64,000 nt of DNA from Actinoplanes missouriensis 431. Its GTDB lineage: Bacteria > Actinomycetota > Actinomycetes > Mycobacteriales > Micromonosporaceae. This document shows, piece by piece, positions 24,713-33,720 of the stretch; within the stretch, counting starts at the first letter, position 1, and every line of letters begins with the position of its first letter. The DNA lies in assembly GCF_000284295.1 (NCBI RefSeq), contig NC_017093.1, positions 8,370,001 through 8,434,000 on the forward strand, written 5' to 3'. The notes under the pieces were generated by a model. The model did no database searches, was not told the DNA's origin, and saw nothing but the letters and a program-made list of their open reading frames with translations. The position numbers and the translations under genes are program-made.

Positions 24713-25069
24713 TCAGGCCCGTCCGGGCCCCTTGGAGTGGAACTCGTCCACGATCTCCTGCGGGATCCGGCCCCGGTCGGAGATGTCCTTACCCGCCTTC
24801 TTCGCCCACTCGCGGATCGCCTTGTTCTGCTCGCGGTCGGCGGTGGCGCCGCCTCGGCCACGCGCCGCCCGGCCACCGACGACCACACCGCCGCGGGCGA
24901 CCCGGGTGCCGGCTTTGACGAAGGGCTCGAAGACCTCCCGCAATTTCGCGGCGTTCTTCTCGGACAGGTCGATCTCATACTGAATGCCGTCGAGCGCAAA
25001 CTTCACGGTCTCGTCGGCGTCACCGTTGTCGAGGTCATCGACCAGCTTGTGAATGATCTGCTTGGCCAC
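24713..25069 (-). CDS. lsr2: Lsr2-family nucleoid-associated xenogeneic silencer
   Basis: Lsr2 is the actinobacterial H-NS analogue that coats AT-rich DNA and silences acquired genes. The 118-residue protein has the N-terminal dimerisation sheet (MAKQIIHKLVDDLDNGDADE, TVKFALDGIQYEIDLSEKNA) and the C-terminal DNA-binding helix pair (AIREWAKKAGKDISDRGRIP). The linker contains GRAARGRGG; the DNA-minor-groove AT-hook-like motif is R-G-R in SDRGRIP. The start is a GTG with GGGAGG upstream. The lysS-lsr2-clpC order is that of mycobacteria. Confidence 0.95.
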   Translation of the reverse strand: MAKQIIHKLVDDLDNGDADETVKFALDGIQYEIDLSEKNAAKLREVFEPFVKAGTRVARGGVVVGGRAARGRGGATADREQNKAIREWAKKAGKDISDRGRIPQEIVDEFHSKGPGRA

Positions 25070-25172
25070 GCGCCGTTATCCTCCCGAACACAGGTTCTCT
25101 CCCCAGCAATGGGAAGACAATAACGCCAGGGGCGTATCGGCCGTCAATGGCGGGGGCAATAATGCCGAGCAA

Positions 25173-26681
25173 CTACTCCGGCCGGACCAAGGGGAAGAGG
25201 ATCGTTTCCCGAATGCCAAGGCCGGTGAGCGCCATCAACAGCCGGTCGATTCCCATTCCCATGCCACCCGTGGGCGGCATTCCGTACTCCATGGCACGGA
25301 GGAAATCCTCGTCCAGCTGCATCGCCTCGGCGTCGCCACCGGCCGCGAGCAGCGACTGCGCGTGCAGCCGTTCGCGCTGGACAACCGGGTCGACGAGTTC
25401 CGAGTACGCGGTGGCGAGCTCGAATCCGGCGACGTAGAGGTCCCACTTCTCGGTCAGTCCCGGAATGGAGCGGTGCGCCGCGGTGAGCGGGGCGGTCTCC
25501 TCCGGGTAGTCCCGGACGAACGTCGGCTGCTGCAGCTTGTGCTGCACGAGGTGCTCGAAGAGCTCCTCGGCGAGCTTTCCGGCGCTCCACTTCGGGTCGA
25601 CGCCGAGCTGCACCTTCTCCGCGTACCGCTGGAGCTGGGCGAGGTCGGTGGAGATGGTGACCTCCTCGCCGAGCGCCTCGGAGACGGCGCCGAAGAGGGT
25701 GATCTCGGCCCACTCGCCGCCCAGGTCCACCTCGGTGCCGTCGGCGTGGGTCACCACGTGCGATCCGGAGACGGCGGTCGCGGCCTCCTGAATCCACTCC
25801 CGGACCTGCTGCTGCATGACGTTGTAGTCGGCATACGCCTGATACGCCTCGAGCATGGCGAACTCCGGAGAGTGCGTGGAGTCCATGCCCTCATTCCGGA
25901 AGTTGCGGTTGATCTCGAAGACCCGCTCGATGCCGCCGACCACGGCACGCTTCAAAAACAGTTCCGGGGCGATCCGCAGATAAAGATCGGTGTCCAGCGC
26001 GTTGCTGTGAGTCACAAACGGCCGGGCCGCCGCGCCCCCGTGCAGCAACTGCAACATGGGTGTTTCCACCTCGAGGAAATTGCGGCGGAACAGCGACTCA
26101 CGCAGGCTGCGGACCACCGTGGCACGAGTGCGCACGACGTCGCGGGCCTGCGGCCGGACGATGAGATCGACATAGCGCTGCCGCACCCGGGTCTCCTCGG
26201 AAAGCGGCTTGTGCGCGACCGGAAGCGGACGCAGCGACTTGGCGCTCATCGTCCAGGAATCGGCGAGCACGGAAAGCTCGCCGCGGCGGCTGGTGATCAC
26301 TTCACCGGTGATCGCGACCAGGTCACCGAGGTCGACGACCTTCTTCCATTCGTCCAGCGCGTCGGCGCCGACCTTGTCCAGCGAGAGCATCGCCTGCAGC
26401 TCGGTGCCGTCGCCGGCGCGCAGCGTGGCGAAGCAGAGCTTGCCGCCGTTCCGCACGAAGATCACCCGGCCGGTGACCGAGACCGTGTCGCCGCTGGCGG
26501 TGTCGGTGGGCAGCTCCGCGTACTTGGCGCGGATCTCCGCGAGCTCGGCGGTCCGGGGAACGTTCACCGGGTACGGCGGGACGCCCTCGGCCAGCAGCCT
26601 GTCGCGCTTCGCCCGGCGGACCCGCATCTGCTCGGGAAGGTCCTCGGCGGGGTCCACTGCTGGCGTGTTCTGCTCGGTCAC
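25173..26681 (-). CDS. lysS: Lysyl-tRNA synthetase (class II)
   Basis: Charges tRNA-Lys. The 502-residue enzyme has the N-terminal OB-fold anticodon-binding domain (VSVTGRVIFVRNGGKLCFATL) and the class II core with motif 2 (FEINRNFRNEGMDSTHSPEF) and motif 3 (GGMGMGIDRLLMALTG). Start is a GTG. It lies between coaX and lsr2 on the same strand. Confidence 0.96.
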   Translation of the reverse strand: MTEQNTPAVDPAEDLPEQMRVRRAKRDRLLAEGVPPYPVNVPRTAELAEIRAKYAELPTDTASGDTVSVTGRVIFVRNGGKLCFATLRAGDGTELQAMLSLDKVGADALDEWKKVVDLGDLVAITGEVITSRRGELSVLADSWTMSAKSLRPLPVAHKPLSEETRVRQRYVDLIVRPQARDVVRTRATVVRSLRESLFRRNFLEVETPMLQLLHGGAAARPFVTHSNALDTDLYLRIAPELFLKRAVVGGIERVFEINRNFRNEGMDSTHSPEFAMLEAYQAYADYNVMQQQVREWIQEAATAVSGSHVVTHADGTEVDLGGEWAEITLFGAVSEALGEEVTISTDLAQLQRYAEKVQLGVDPKWSAGKLAEELFEHLVQHKLQQPTFVRDYPEETAPLTAAHRSIPGLTEKWDLYVAGFELATAYSELVDPVVQRERLHAQSLLAAGGDAEAMQLDEDFLRAMEYGMPPTGGMGMGIDRLLMALTGLGIRETILFPLVRPE

Positions 26682-26737
26682 GGCTCGACTTCCTGCTGGA
26701 TTCTCATCAAAGACCTGGAAAGCGTACTCAGCGCTGC

Positions 26738-27496
26738 TCAGACGTTCCGCTCATATACCATCCGCAGCCCGATCAGCGTGATCATCGGCTCGTGCGCGGT
26801 GATGGTCCGGCACTCGTCCTTGACCAGCCAGGCCAGGCCACCGGTCGCGATCACCGCCTTGACCGGGCCGATCTCCTCGACCATCCGCTCCACGATCCGG
26901 TCCACCTGCCCGGCGAAGCCGAAGTAGAGCCCGGCCTGCAGACACTCCACCGTGTTCTTGCCGATGACCGATTTCGGCCTGGTCGGCTCGACCTTGCGCA
27001 GCTGGGCGGCGCGGGCCGCGAGCGCGTCGAACGAGATCTCGATGCCGGGCGCGAACGCGCCGCCGAGGAACTCACCCCGGGCACTGATCAGGTCGAAGTT
27101 GGTGGTGGTTCCGAAATCGACGACGATCGACGGCCCGCCGTAGAGCGCATGCGCCGCCAGCGTGTTGACCACCCGGTCGGAGCCGACCTCCTTGGGGTTG
27201 TCGATCGCGAGCTGCACGCCGGTCTTCACGCCCGGCTCCACGATCACGCTGGGCACCTCGCCGTAGTAGCGCTTCAGCATGGTGCGCAGGTTGCGCAGCG
27301 CGGCCGGAACCGTCGAGCACGCGGCCACCCCGGTGATCTCGACCGCGTCGCCGGCCAGCAGTCCGCGAAACATCAGGCCGAGTTCGTCGGCGGTCGATGC
27401 GGCGTCGGTCTTGATCCGCCAGTTGTGCACCAGTTTGTCGCCGTCGAAGGTGGCCAGCACGGTGTTGGTGTTACCGATGTCAATGCAAAGCAGCAC
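26738..27496 (-). CDS. coaX: Type III pantothenate kinase
   Basis: Phosphorylates pantothenate in the first step of CoA synthesis. The 252-residue protein starts with the ASKHA-type phosphate loop MLLCIDIGNTNTVLATFDGD and has DNPKEVGSDRVVNTLAAHAL, the metal-site strand SIVVDFGTTTNFDLI and GAFAPGIEISFDALAARAAQL. It sits in the same gene block as panC and panD, which make its substrate. Confidence 0.95.
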   Translation of the reverse strand: MLLCIDIGNTNTVLATFDGDKLVHNWRIKTDAASTADELGLMFRGLLAGDAVEITGVAACSTVPAALRNLRTMLKRYYGEVPSVIVEPGVKTGVQLAIDNPKEVGSDRVVNTLAAHALYGGPSIVVDFGTTTNFDLISARGEFLGGAFAPGIEISFDALAARAAQLRKVEPTRPKSVIGKNTVECLQAGLYFGFAGQVDRIVERMVEEIGPVKAVIATGGLAWLVKDECRTITAHEPMITLIGLRMVYERNV

Positions 27497-27631
27497 GATG
27501 GCCCCTAAGAATCAAAATCAAGACCTTCATTGTGTACGCCGCCCGCCGTCCCCGACCGCACCCGGACCGTCCCCGAGCCCGCCGGTTCACCGCGAACCCG
27601 CCGCGATCCCCGAGGTGAGGATCACCGGTTC

Positions 27632-28489
27632 TCAGCGCGGACGCAGGTCCAGTGCGATGTCGAGGATCGGCGACGAGTGGGTCAGCCCGCCGACCGACAG
27701 ATAGTTCACCCCGGTCGCGGCGTACGCGGCGGCGGTCTCCAGCGTCAGGTTCCCGGTCGCCTCGAGCTCGGCCCGGTCACCGACCGCGGCCACCACCTCG
27801 GTGAGCAGCTCGGGCCGCATGTTGTCGCAGAGCAGGAACGTCGCGCCGGCCTCGACCGCCTCCCGCGCCTCCTCCAGCGTGGTCACCTCGACCTGCACCG
27901 CCACGTCCGGGAACGTCTGGCGCACCAGCTGATAGGCGGCGGTGATGCTGCCGGCCGCCAGCTTGTGGTTGTCCTTGATCATCGCGACGTCGTAGAGGCC
28001 CATCCGCTTGTTGGTGCCCCCGCCGACCCGTACCGCGTACTTCTCCAGCGCCCGCAGGCCGGGCGTGGTCTTGCGGGTGTCCAGCACCGTCGCGCCGGTG
28101 CCCTCCAGGATCTCGGCCCACTTGCGGGTGTGCGTCGCGACCCCGGACATCCGGCTGATCAGGTTCAGGGCGGTGCGCTCGGCGGTCAGCAGCGCCCTGG
28201 TCGGACCGGTCACCCGGGCCAGCACGTCGCCCCGGCGTACCCGGTCGCCGTCGTTCGCCACCTGCTCGAACGTCGCCGTGCCGGACGACGTGACGGCGAA
28301 GACCTCGGCCGCCACCAGCAGTCCCGCCACCACGCCGTCGGCGCGGGCGACGAGCTCGGCGATGCCGATCTGGCCGGCCGGGATGGTGGCCTCGCTCGTC
28401 ACGTCGCGGGGCGGGTCACCGAGGTCCTCGCCGAGCGCCGTGAAGACGATCCGCTGCAGCTCGGCCAGGTCGATTCCGGGAAGCGTCAC
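27632..28489 (-). CDS. nadC: Nicotinate-nucleotide pyrophosphorylase (carboxylating)
   Basis: NadC converts quinolinate and PRPP to nicotinate mononucleotide in de novo NAD synthesis. The 285-residue product contains ALNLISRMSGVATHTRKW, the active-site segment VLDTRKTTPGLRALEKYAV, MIKDNHKLAAGSI and LSVGGLTHSSPILDIALD. The GTG start overlaps the nadB stop (GTGA), and GAGGAG lies upstream. The usual third gene nadA is not in the window. Confidence 0.95.
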   Translation of the reverse strand: MTLPGIDLAELQRIVFTALGEDLGDPPRDVTSEATIPAGQIGIAELVARADGVVAGLLVAAEVFAVTSSGTATFEQVANDGDRVRRGDVLARVTGPTRALLTAERTALNLISRMSGVATHTRKWAEILEGTGATVLDTRKTTPGLRALEKYAVRVGGGTNKRMGLYDVAMIKDNHKLAAGSITAAYQLVRQTFPDVAVQVEVTTLEEAREAVEAGATFLLCDNMRPELLTEVVAAVGDRAELEATGNLTLETAAAYAATGVNYLSVGGLTHSSPILDIALDLRPR

Positions 28490-30132
28490 GCCATCTCCTC
28501 GAACTTCTGGGTCAGGTGTCCGTCGGTTCCGACGGCGTTGAGCAGGTGGCCGCGCCACTCGTCGGCGGCGGTCGGGTGGTCCTCGCGCCAATGGCAGCCG
28601 CGCGTCTCCCGGCGCGACAGCGCGTTGGCGACGAGCACCGACGCGATGGTGAGCAGGTTCGTCGCCTCCCACGCCGCGGTGTTCGGCCGGGACCGCTGCT
28701 CGGACAGCCGGCTCAGCTCCTTGGCGGCGCCGGCCAGCGAGTCGGCCGAGCGCAGCACGCCGGCGCCGCGGGTCATCGCCCGCTGCAGCTCGGGACGGGT
28801 GGCCGGGTCGGCGACCCAGGCCGGGCCCGCGTCGGCACGCAACGGCTCGGCCTGTTCCGGCAGGTCCCGGCCGATGTCGTCGGCGATCCGCTTGGCGAAG
28901 ACCAGGCCTTCGAGCAGGGAGTTGCTGGCCAGCCGGTTGGCGCCGTGCACGCCGGTGCAGGCCACCTCGCCGCAGGCGTACAGGCCGGGGATGCTGGTAC
29001 GGCCGTGCAGGTCGGTGCGGACTCCGCCGGAGGCGTAGTGCGCGGCCGGGGCGACCGGGATCAGCTCGGTGGCCGGGTCGACGCCGGCGGCCCGGGTGGA
29101 CGCCATGATGGTCGGGAAGCGGTGCTCCAGGAACTCCTTGCCAAGGTGCCGCGCGTCCAGATAGACGTGGTCCGCCCCGGTGGCCCGCAGCACCCGGTAG
29201 ATGCCCTTGGCGACCACGTCGCGGGGCGCCAGCTCGGCGAGCTCGTGCTGCCCCACCATGAACCGCTCGCCGGTCTCGTCGACCAGGTACGCCCCCTCGC
29301 CCCGCAGCGCCTCCGAGATCAGCGGCCGCTGGACCGAGTTCACCTCGCCGGACACGAACGAGGTCGGGTGGAACTGCACGAACTCGACGTCGGTGACGAC
29401 CGCGCCGGCCCGCAGCGCCAGCGCGACCCCGTCACCGGTGGAGACCGACGGGTTCGTGGTGGACGAGTAGATCTGGCCCATCCCGCCGGTCGCCAGCACC
29501 ACGGCCCGGGCCAGGATCGCGCCGACGCCGTCCTCACTGCCCTCGCCGAGCACGTGCAGGGTGAGCCCGCAGGCCCGGCCGTCGGCGGCGCGCAGCAGGT
29601 CCAGCACGAGCGCGTGCTCCACCAGGCGGATCCACGGGTCCCGGTGCACCGCCTCGTGCAGCGCGCGCTGCACCTCGGCGCCCGTCGCGTCGCCGCCGGC
29701 GTGCACGATCCGGTCGGCCCGGTGCCCGCCCTCGCGGGTCAGCATCAGCGAGCCGTCCGGGTTGCGGTCGAACTCGGCGCCCCGGCGGATCAGCTCCCGG
29801 ATCCGGGCCGGACCCTCCTCGACCAGCACCCGGACCGCTTCCGGGTCGCAGAGACCGACGCCGGCGATCTCGGTGTCGTACGCGTGCGCCTGCGGCGAGT
29901 CCAGCGGGTCCAGCACGGCGGCGATCCCGCCCTGCGCCCAGCGCGTGGAGCCGTCGTCGATGTTCACCTTGGTCACGACCGTGACGTGCAGGCCCTGTTC
30001 GCGCAGGTGCAGGGCGGCGGTCAGGCCGGCGATCCCGGAACCGACCACGACGACGTCGGTGGTCTCGGTCCAGCCCGGCTCGGCAGCCGCGAGCCGGCGG
30101 GGCAGCGCCGGTAGATCCGCGAGAGGTGACAT
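28486..30132 (-). CDS. nadB: L-aspartate oxidase
   Basis: NadB oxidises L-aspartate to iminoaspartate, the first step of de novo NAD synthesis. The 548-residue flavoprotein has the FAD-binding motif VVVVGSGIAGLTAALHLREQ, the STRWAQGGIAAVL region, the succinate-dehydrogenase-like active site with the HPTSF segment in VEFVQFHPTSFVSGEV, and GLYACGEVACTGVHGANRLA. I start at MSPLADLPALP; a GTG further upstream is possible but has no conserved sequence. It is coupled to nadC. Confidence 0.93.
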   Translation of the reverse strand: MSPLADLPALPRRLAAAEPGWTETTDVVVVGSGIAGLTAALHLREQGLHVTVVTKVNIDDGSTRWAQGGIAAVLDPLDSPQAHAYDTEIAGVGLCDPEAVRVLVEEGPARIRELIRRGAEFDRNPDGSLMLTREGGHRADRIVHAGGDATGAEVQRALHEAVHRDPWIRLVEHALVLDLLRAADGRACGLTLHVLGEGSEDGVGAILARAVVLATGGMGQIYSSTTNPSVSTGDGVALALRAGAVVTDVEFVQFHPTSFVSGEVNSVQRPLISEALRGEGAYLVDETGERFMVGQHELAELAPRDVVAKGIYRVLRATGADHVYLDARHLGKEFLEHRFPTIMASTRAAGVDPATELIPVAPAAHYASGGVRTDLHGRTSIPGLYACGEVACTGVHGANRLASNSLLEGLVFAKRIADDIGRDLPEQAEPLRADAGPAWVADPATRPELQRAMTRGAGVLRSADSLAGAAKELSRLSEQRSRPNTAAWEATNLLTIASVLVANALSRRETRGCHWREDHPTAADEWRGHLLNAVGTDGHLTQKFEEMA

Positions 30133-30194
30133 GTGTCCCAGTACACTCCGCCCGCCCGGATCCGTCGCGGCGGGGGCACCATCAGTGGTCACGG

Positions 30195-31121
30195 TTACTT
30201 GTACTGGACAGGGAGGGCTTTCGTGCCCTTGCCTTCGAGCGAGCTCGTCAGCTCCGCGCCGTCGAGCCACAGGTAACAGCGGACGCTGTGATCGCCCTGC
30301 GCCCACACGTCGGCGTTGCCGGGCAGCGACACCACTCCGGTCCGGTACCGCAGGTCGGCGTCGTCCGGCACATCGACGTACTTCGCGACAACGGTCCGGC
30401 AGCCGTCGTGGAACTCCTCCCACGTCGCGTCCCGCTTCGGGTACGCCGCGTCGGCCGGCGCCTCCCACACCCCGACGAACTCGGCGTTGTGCTTCTCGGC
30501 GCATCCGGCGGCCGGCATCGTCTCGATCGCGCCGCCGCCGTCCAGCCCGATGGCGTAACAGCCGAGTTCGAGCTCGGATCCCTCGGTGGAGAGCGCGTTG
30601 CGCAGCGTGCCCTTGCGCTGGACCAGGGCGCCGTCGTCCTCGATCGAGTCGAGTTCCACCACCTCGCAGCGGAACCACCGCGCGCCGCCGCTCCAGGCGG
30701 CAGGTGAGGGGTCGGTGACGCCGATCCAGAGGCGGGCGTTGCGCCACGGCCCGCCCACGTACTCGGTGGTCTTGTCGTCGCAGGTCCGATAGGCGGCCTT
30801 GGCCGCCGACGAGGTCTCGGCGGGTGGCTCGCCGGATTCGGCCGCGGCGCCGGTGTACGCGCCGACGAAGACCGTCTCGGTGCGGTGCAGCACCTCGCAG
30901 TCCGCCTCCTCATAGGTGGACCGCGGCCCGGAGACGGCGAAGTTCGACAGGTGACACGTCTCGGAGACCGGCACGAAGCTGGTGGCCGCGGCCATCGCGC
31001 CCCAGTCGTTGATGAGGTCGCCGTCGATGTCGCCGCTGCCGCCGCACCCGGCGGCGAGCAGCACCGCCACGCTCATCGCGGCCGCCCCGGCGCCGCCTCG
31101 GGTACGCCGCCGGTGTCGCAT
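30195..31121 (-). CDS. Septum-formation-family lipoprotein
   Basis: A 308-residue secreted protein with a signal peptide and lipobox (MSVAVLLAAGCGGSG). The extracytoplasmic part contains two repeated cysteine-bearing domains with the pattern seen in actinobacterial septum-formation-type (DUF4190-associated) proteins: ETCHLSNF/DCEVLHRTETVFVG/TCDDKTTEYVGG and GCYAIG/GCAEKHNAEFVGVWEAP/GCRTVVAKYVDVP. Each has C-x-x-x-H-x-x-E-x-V-G-type motifs. Ligand and role are unknown. I start at MRHRRRTRGG, since the preceding residues look non-conserved. Confidence 0.75.
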   Translation of the reverse strand: MRHRRRTRGGAGAAAMSVAVLLAAGCGGSGDIDGDLINDWGAMAAATSFVPVSETCHLSNFAVSGPRSTYEEADCEVLHRTETVFVGAYTGAAAESGEPPAETSSAAKAAYRTCDDKTTEYVGGPWRNARLWIGVTDPSPAAWSGGARWFRCEVVELDSIEDDGALVQRKGTLRNALSTEGSELELGCYAIGLDGGGAIETMPAAGCAEKHNAEFVGVWEAPADAAYPKRDATWEEFHDGCRTVVAKYVDVPDDADLRYRTGVVSLPGNADVWAQGDHSVRCYLWLDGAELTSSLEGKGTKALPVQYK

Positions 31122-31241
31122 GAACCCGCCTCCCACGTCCGCCGCCGGTGTCCGATCTATCGATCGTAAGACGATCTGTACGGATACCGGCGGCGTTCCG
31201 GGAAGTTCCCGCCGCAGAGCGCTACAAAGCGCCCAGGCGAC

Positions 31242-31670
31242 TCACCCGCGGGCCAGCGTCAGGTCACCCCGCACCAGGTCATCGGCCATCCCGGGGACCG
31301 CCTCGGCCGGGTCGGCGCCCAGCTCGATGACCCTGTTGGACGCGTCCACGTGCACGACCCGAGGCCGGTACTCCTTCGCCTCCGCGGTCGACATCTGACC
31401 GTAGGAGATCAGGATGACCAGGTCACCGGGGTGCACCAGGTGCGCCGCCGCGCCGTTGATGCCGATCACGCCACTGCCCCGCTCACCCGGGATCACATAG
31501 GTCTCCAGGCGCGCGCCGTTCGTCACGTCCACGATCGCCACCTGCTCCCCGGGAATCAGGTCGGCCGCGTCGAGCAGGTCCTCGTCGATCGTCACCGAAC
31601 CGACGTAGTGAAGGTCGGCCTGGGTCACGGTGGCGCGGTGGATCTTCGACTTGAGCATGGTGCGCAGCAT
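31242..31670 (-). CDS. panD: Aspartate 1-decarboxylase
   Basis: Makes beta-alanine for pantothenate. It is a self-processing pyruvoyl enzyme: the cleavage site is Gly-Ser in DLHYVGSVTIDED (about residues 24-25). The 142-residue length, the opening MLRTMLKSKIHRATVTQADL and GINGAAAHLVHPGDLVILISYG are typical. Its ATG follows the panC stop directly, so panC and panD form an operon. Confidence 0.96.
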   Translation of the reverse strand: MLRTMLKSKIHRATVTQADLHYVGSVTIDEDLLDAADLIPGEQVAIVDVTNGARLETYVIPGERGSGVIGINGAAAHLVHPGDLVILISYGQMSTAEAKEYRPRVVHVDASNRVIELGADPAEAVPGMADDLVRGDLTLARG

Positions 31671-32504
31671 TCAGGAGTCCTTCCGGAGCTGGAGCGGAAC
31701 GTTGTCGATGAGCCGGGTGCTGCCGACCTTGGCGGCCACCAGCAGGCGAGCTTCGCCCTCCTCCGGCGCGGCGCCCAGATCCGCGCCGGTCAGGGCCAGG
31801 TAGTCCACCCGTACCCCGGGCTCATCCGCCAAGATCTTGTGGGCCGCGGCCAGAACCGACTCGGCGTCGCTCTGCGCGGCGCCCTCGCGCAGAGCGCGAG
31901 AGAGCGCCAGCGCCGACAGGCGTTGCTCGGCGGAGAGGTACCGGTTGCGGCTGGACAGGGCAAGACCGTCACTTTCCCGTACGGTCGGGACGCCCTCGAT
32001 CTCCACGCCCAGCTCCAGGTCACGCGCCATCCGGCGGATCAGCGCGAGTTGCTGGAAGTCCTTCTCCCCGAAGTACGCCACATCGGCGCGCGTCAGCATC
32101 AGCAGTTTCTGGACCACGGTGAGCATGCCGGAGAAGTGTCCCGGCCGGCTCGCGCCCTCCAGGATCTCGCCGAGCGGCCCCGGATGCATCGTGATCGACG
32201 GCGGCCCACCCGGATAGACGTCGTCCCGGCTCGGCGCGAACACCACCGTGACGCCCTCCGCCGCGCAGGCCGCGACGTCGTCGTCCAGGGTGCGCGGATA
32301 CTTCTCGAAGTCCTCGCCCGGCCCGAACTGCAGCGGGTTCACGAAGATCGTCACCACCACGAACGCCGACCGCTCGCGCGCCACCCGCATCAGCTGCCGG
32401 TGGCCCTCGTGCAGCGCCCCCATGGTCATCACGACCGCGATCTCCCCGCCCGCCCGGTCCAGCTCGGCGGCCAGGTCGGCCCGGGTGTGCACCAGCGTCG
32501 TCAC
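31671..32504 (-). CDS. panC: Pantothenate synthetase
   Basis: Joins pantoate and beta-alanine using ATP. The 277-residue enzyme has the nucleotidyl-transferase motif MGALHEGHRQLMRVA, FVNPLQFGPGEDFEKYPRTL, YFGEKDFQQLALIRRM and the KMSKS-like loop region ALSSRNRYLSAEQ. Its ATG overlaps the stop codon of the DUF2520 gene by four bases. Confidence 0.96.
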   Translation of the reverse strand: MTTLVHTRADLAAELDRAGGEIAVVMTMGALHEGHRQLMRVARERSAFVVVTIFVNPLQFGPGEDFEKYPRTLDDDVAACAAEGVTVVFAPSRDDVYPGGPPSITMHPGPLGEILEGASRPGHFSGMLTVVQKLLMLTRADVAYFGEKDFQQLALIRRMARDLELGVEIEGVPTVRESDGLALSSRNRYLSAEQRLSALALSRALREGAAQSDAESVLAAAHKILADEPGVRVDYLALTGADLGAAPEEGEARLLVAAKVGSTRLIDNVPLQLRKDS

Positions 32505-33388
32505 GCGACACTCCCGCTCTGTACGTGAGCGCCCGGCACGCGCGCCGCGTCGGCCCTTCTCAGCACGTCGAGCAGCGCGGCCGCGTCGTGCGGGCGCAAC
32601 CGGCCGGACGCGATCGCCCGGTCCGCGGTACGCAGGGCCATCGCCAGGTACGCCGGGACCGCGTCCACCGGCATCCGGTCCAGATGCTTGCCGACCGTGC
32701 CGGCGTCCCCCCGGGAGACCGGGCCGGTCAGCGCCGCGTCACCCATCCGCAGCGCGTTGTCGAGCGCCGCGGTGAGCAGTGGCTCGAGCACCCGGCCGGG
32801 CCGGCCGACACCCGCCGCGCGCAGCAGGTCGGAGGCGTCGTTGACGAGCGTGACCAGGTGGTTCGCGCCGTGCGCGAGGGCCGCGTGGTAGAGCGGCCGG
32901 GCCTCCTCGGCCACCCACTCCGGCACGCCGCCCAGGTCGGCCACGAGCCGGGTGGCGAACGCCCGGTCCCGGGTGGTCACGCCCCAGGCGATGCCGGGCA
33001 GCCGGTCCAGGTCGGTGTCCGCCCCGGTGAAGGTCATCGCGGGATGCAGGGCCATGCCGTTCACATCGCCCAGAACCGCGAGTCCGTGAGCCCCTGAGGT
33101 ATGTGCCACCACCTGACCGGGGCGCAGCGCGCCGGTCCGGTCCAGGCCGGCGATCATCTCGGGCAGGGCGTCGTCCGGGACGGCGAGCAGCAGCAGGTCG
33201 GTGCCGGCCCGTGCGACCTCGTCGGCGGGCAGGATCGCGGCGTCCGGCAGCAGGCGGGCGGCGCGTTCGCGGGAAGCGCTGGAGACGGCGGCAGCGGCCA
33301 CCACGCGGTGCCCGGCCGCGGTGAGTGCGGCGCCCAGAACGGCGCCCACCCGGCCGGCGCCGACGACGCCGACGGTCAAAGCGTTCAT
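32501..33388 (-). CDS. DUF2520 Rossmann-fold dehydrogenase-like protein
   Basis: A 295-residue protein with an N-terminal NAD(P)-binding motif (VGVVGAGRVGAVLGAALTAAG), an NDB-type middle segment (LLLLAVPDDALPEMI) and a C-terminal helical domain of the DUF2520 type (LYHAALAHGANHLVTLVNDA). The family resembles ketopantoate reductase and prephenate dehydrogenase. It is overlapped with panC and occupies the position of Rv3603c in M. tuberculosis, so a role as a pantoate-forming reductase is plausible, but not shown. Confidence 0.85.
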   Translation of the reverse strand: MNALTVGVVGAGRVGAVLGAALTAAGHRVVAAAAVSSASRERAARLLPDAAILPADEVARAGTDLLLLAVPDDALPEMIAGLDRTGALRPGQVVAHTSGAHGLAVLGDVNGMALHPAMTFTGADTDLDRLPGIAWGVTTRDRAFATRLVADLGGVPEWVAEEARPLYHAALAHGANHLVTLVNDASDLLRAAGVGRPGRVLEPLLTAALDNALRMGDAALTGPVSRGDAGTVGKHLDRMPVDAVPAYLAMALRTADRAIASGRLRPHDAAALLDVLRRADAARVPGAHVQSGSVA

Positions 33389-33720
33389 CTGTGGATCCAG
33401 TCCTCGAGTCGGGGTACCGGTCGTGCGAGAAGTATGCGCCGAATTAACACGCCCGTAGCAACCACCTGTGGCAAACCGCACCGGCTCGCCGTCAGGTGCT
33501 GTATCGACCGGGCCGCCACAGCACTGAGCGCCGGCTGGTCCGGCCGGTCGTCAGCGCTCCCGGGACAGCACCCTGCACCAGCCGGACCAGTCGGACCAGT
33601 CGGACCAGCCGGACCAGCCGGACCAGCCGGACCAGCCGGACCAGCCGGTGCTAAGTGCTCTCTGGCGCCGCAGCCGCGTCGCGTCGCGCGCCCCTCGGGG
33701 CCCGGGCTTAGGCTGGCCGC
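33389..33720. other. 332-bp divergent intergenic region
   Basis: Lies between the start of the DUF2520-panC-panD operon (minus) and the MidA-like methyltransferase gene (plus), so it should contain both promoters. It contains a 9-bp tandem array at 33582-33648. On the minus strand the array would encode Gly-Pro-Ala/Thr collagen-like repeats, but there is no plausible gene around it. Confidence 0.55.
33582..33648. repeat. 9-bp tandem repeat (YCGGACCAG)
   Basis: Seven consecutive 9-bp units alternating CCGGACCAG and TCGGACCAG, with degenerate edges, about 75 bases before the methyltransferase start. There are no spacers, so this is not a CRISPR array. Confidence 0.9.

Noticed and set aside
33582..33648. 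Possible CRISPR array
   Set aside because: Units are 9 bp and directly adjacent with no spacers, and no cas gene is in the window.
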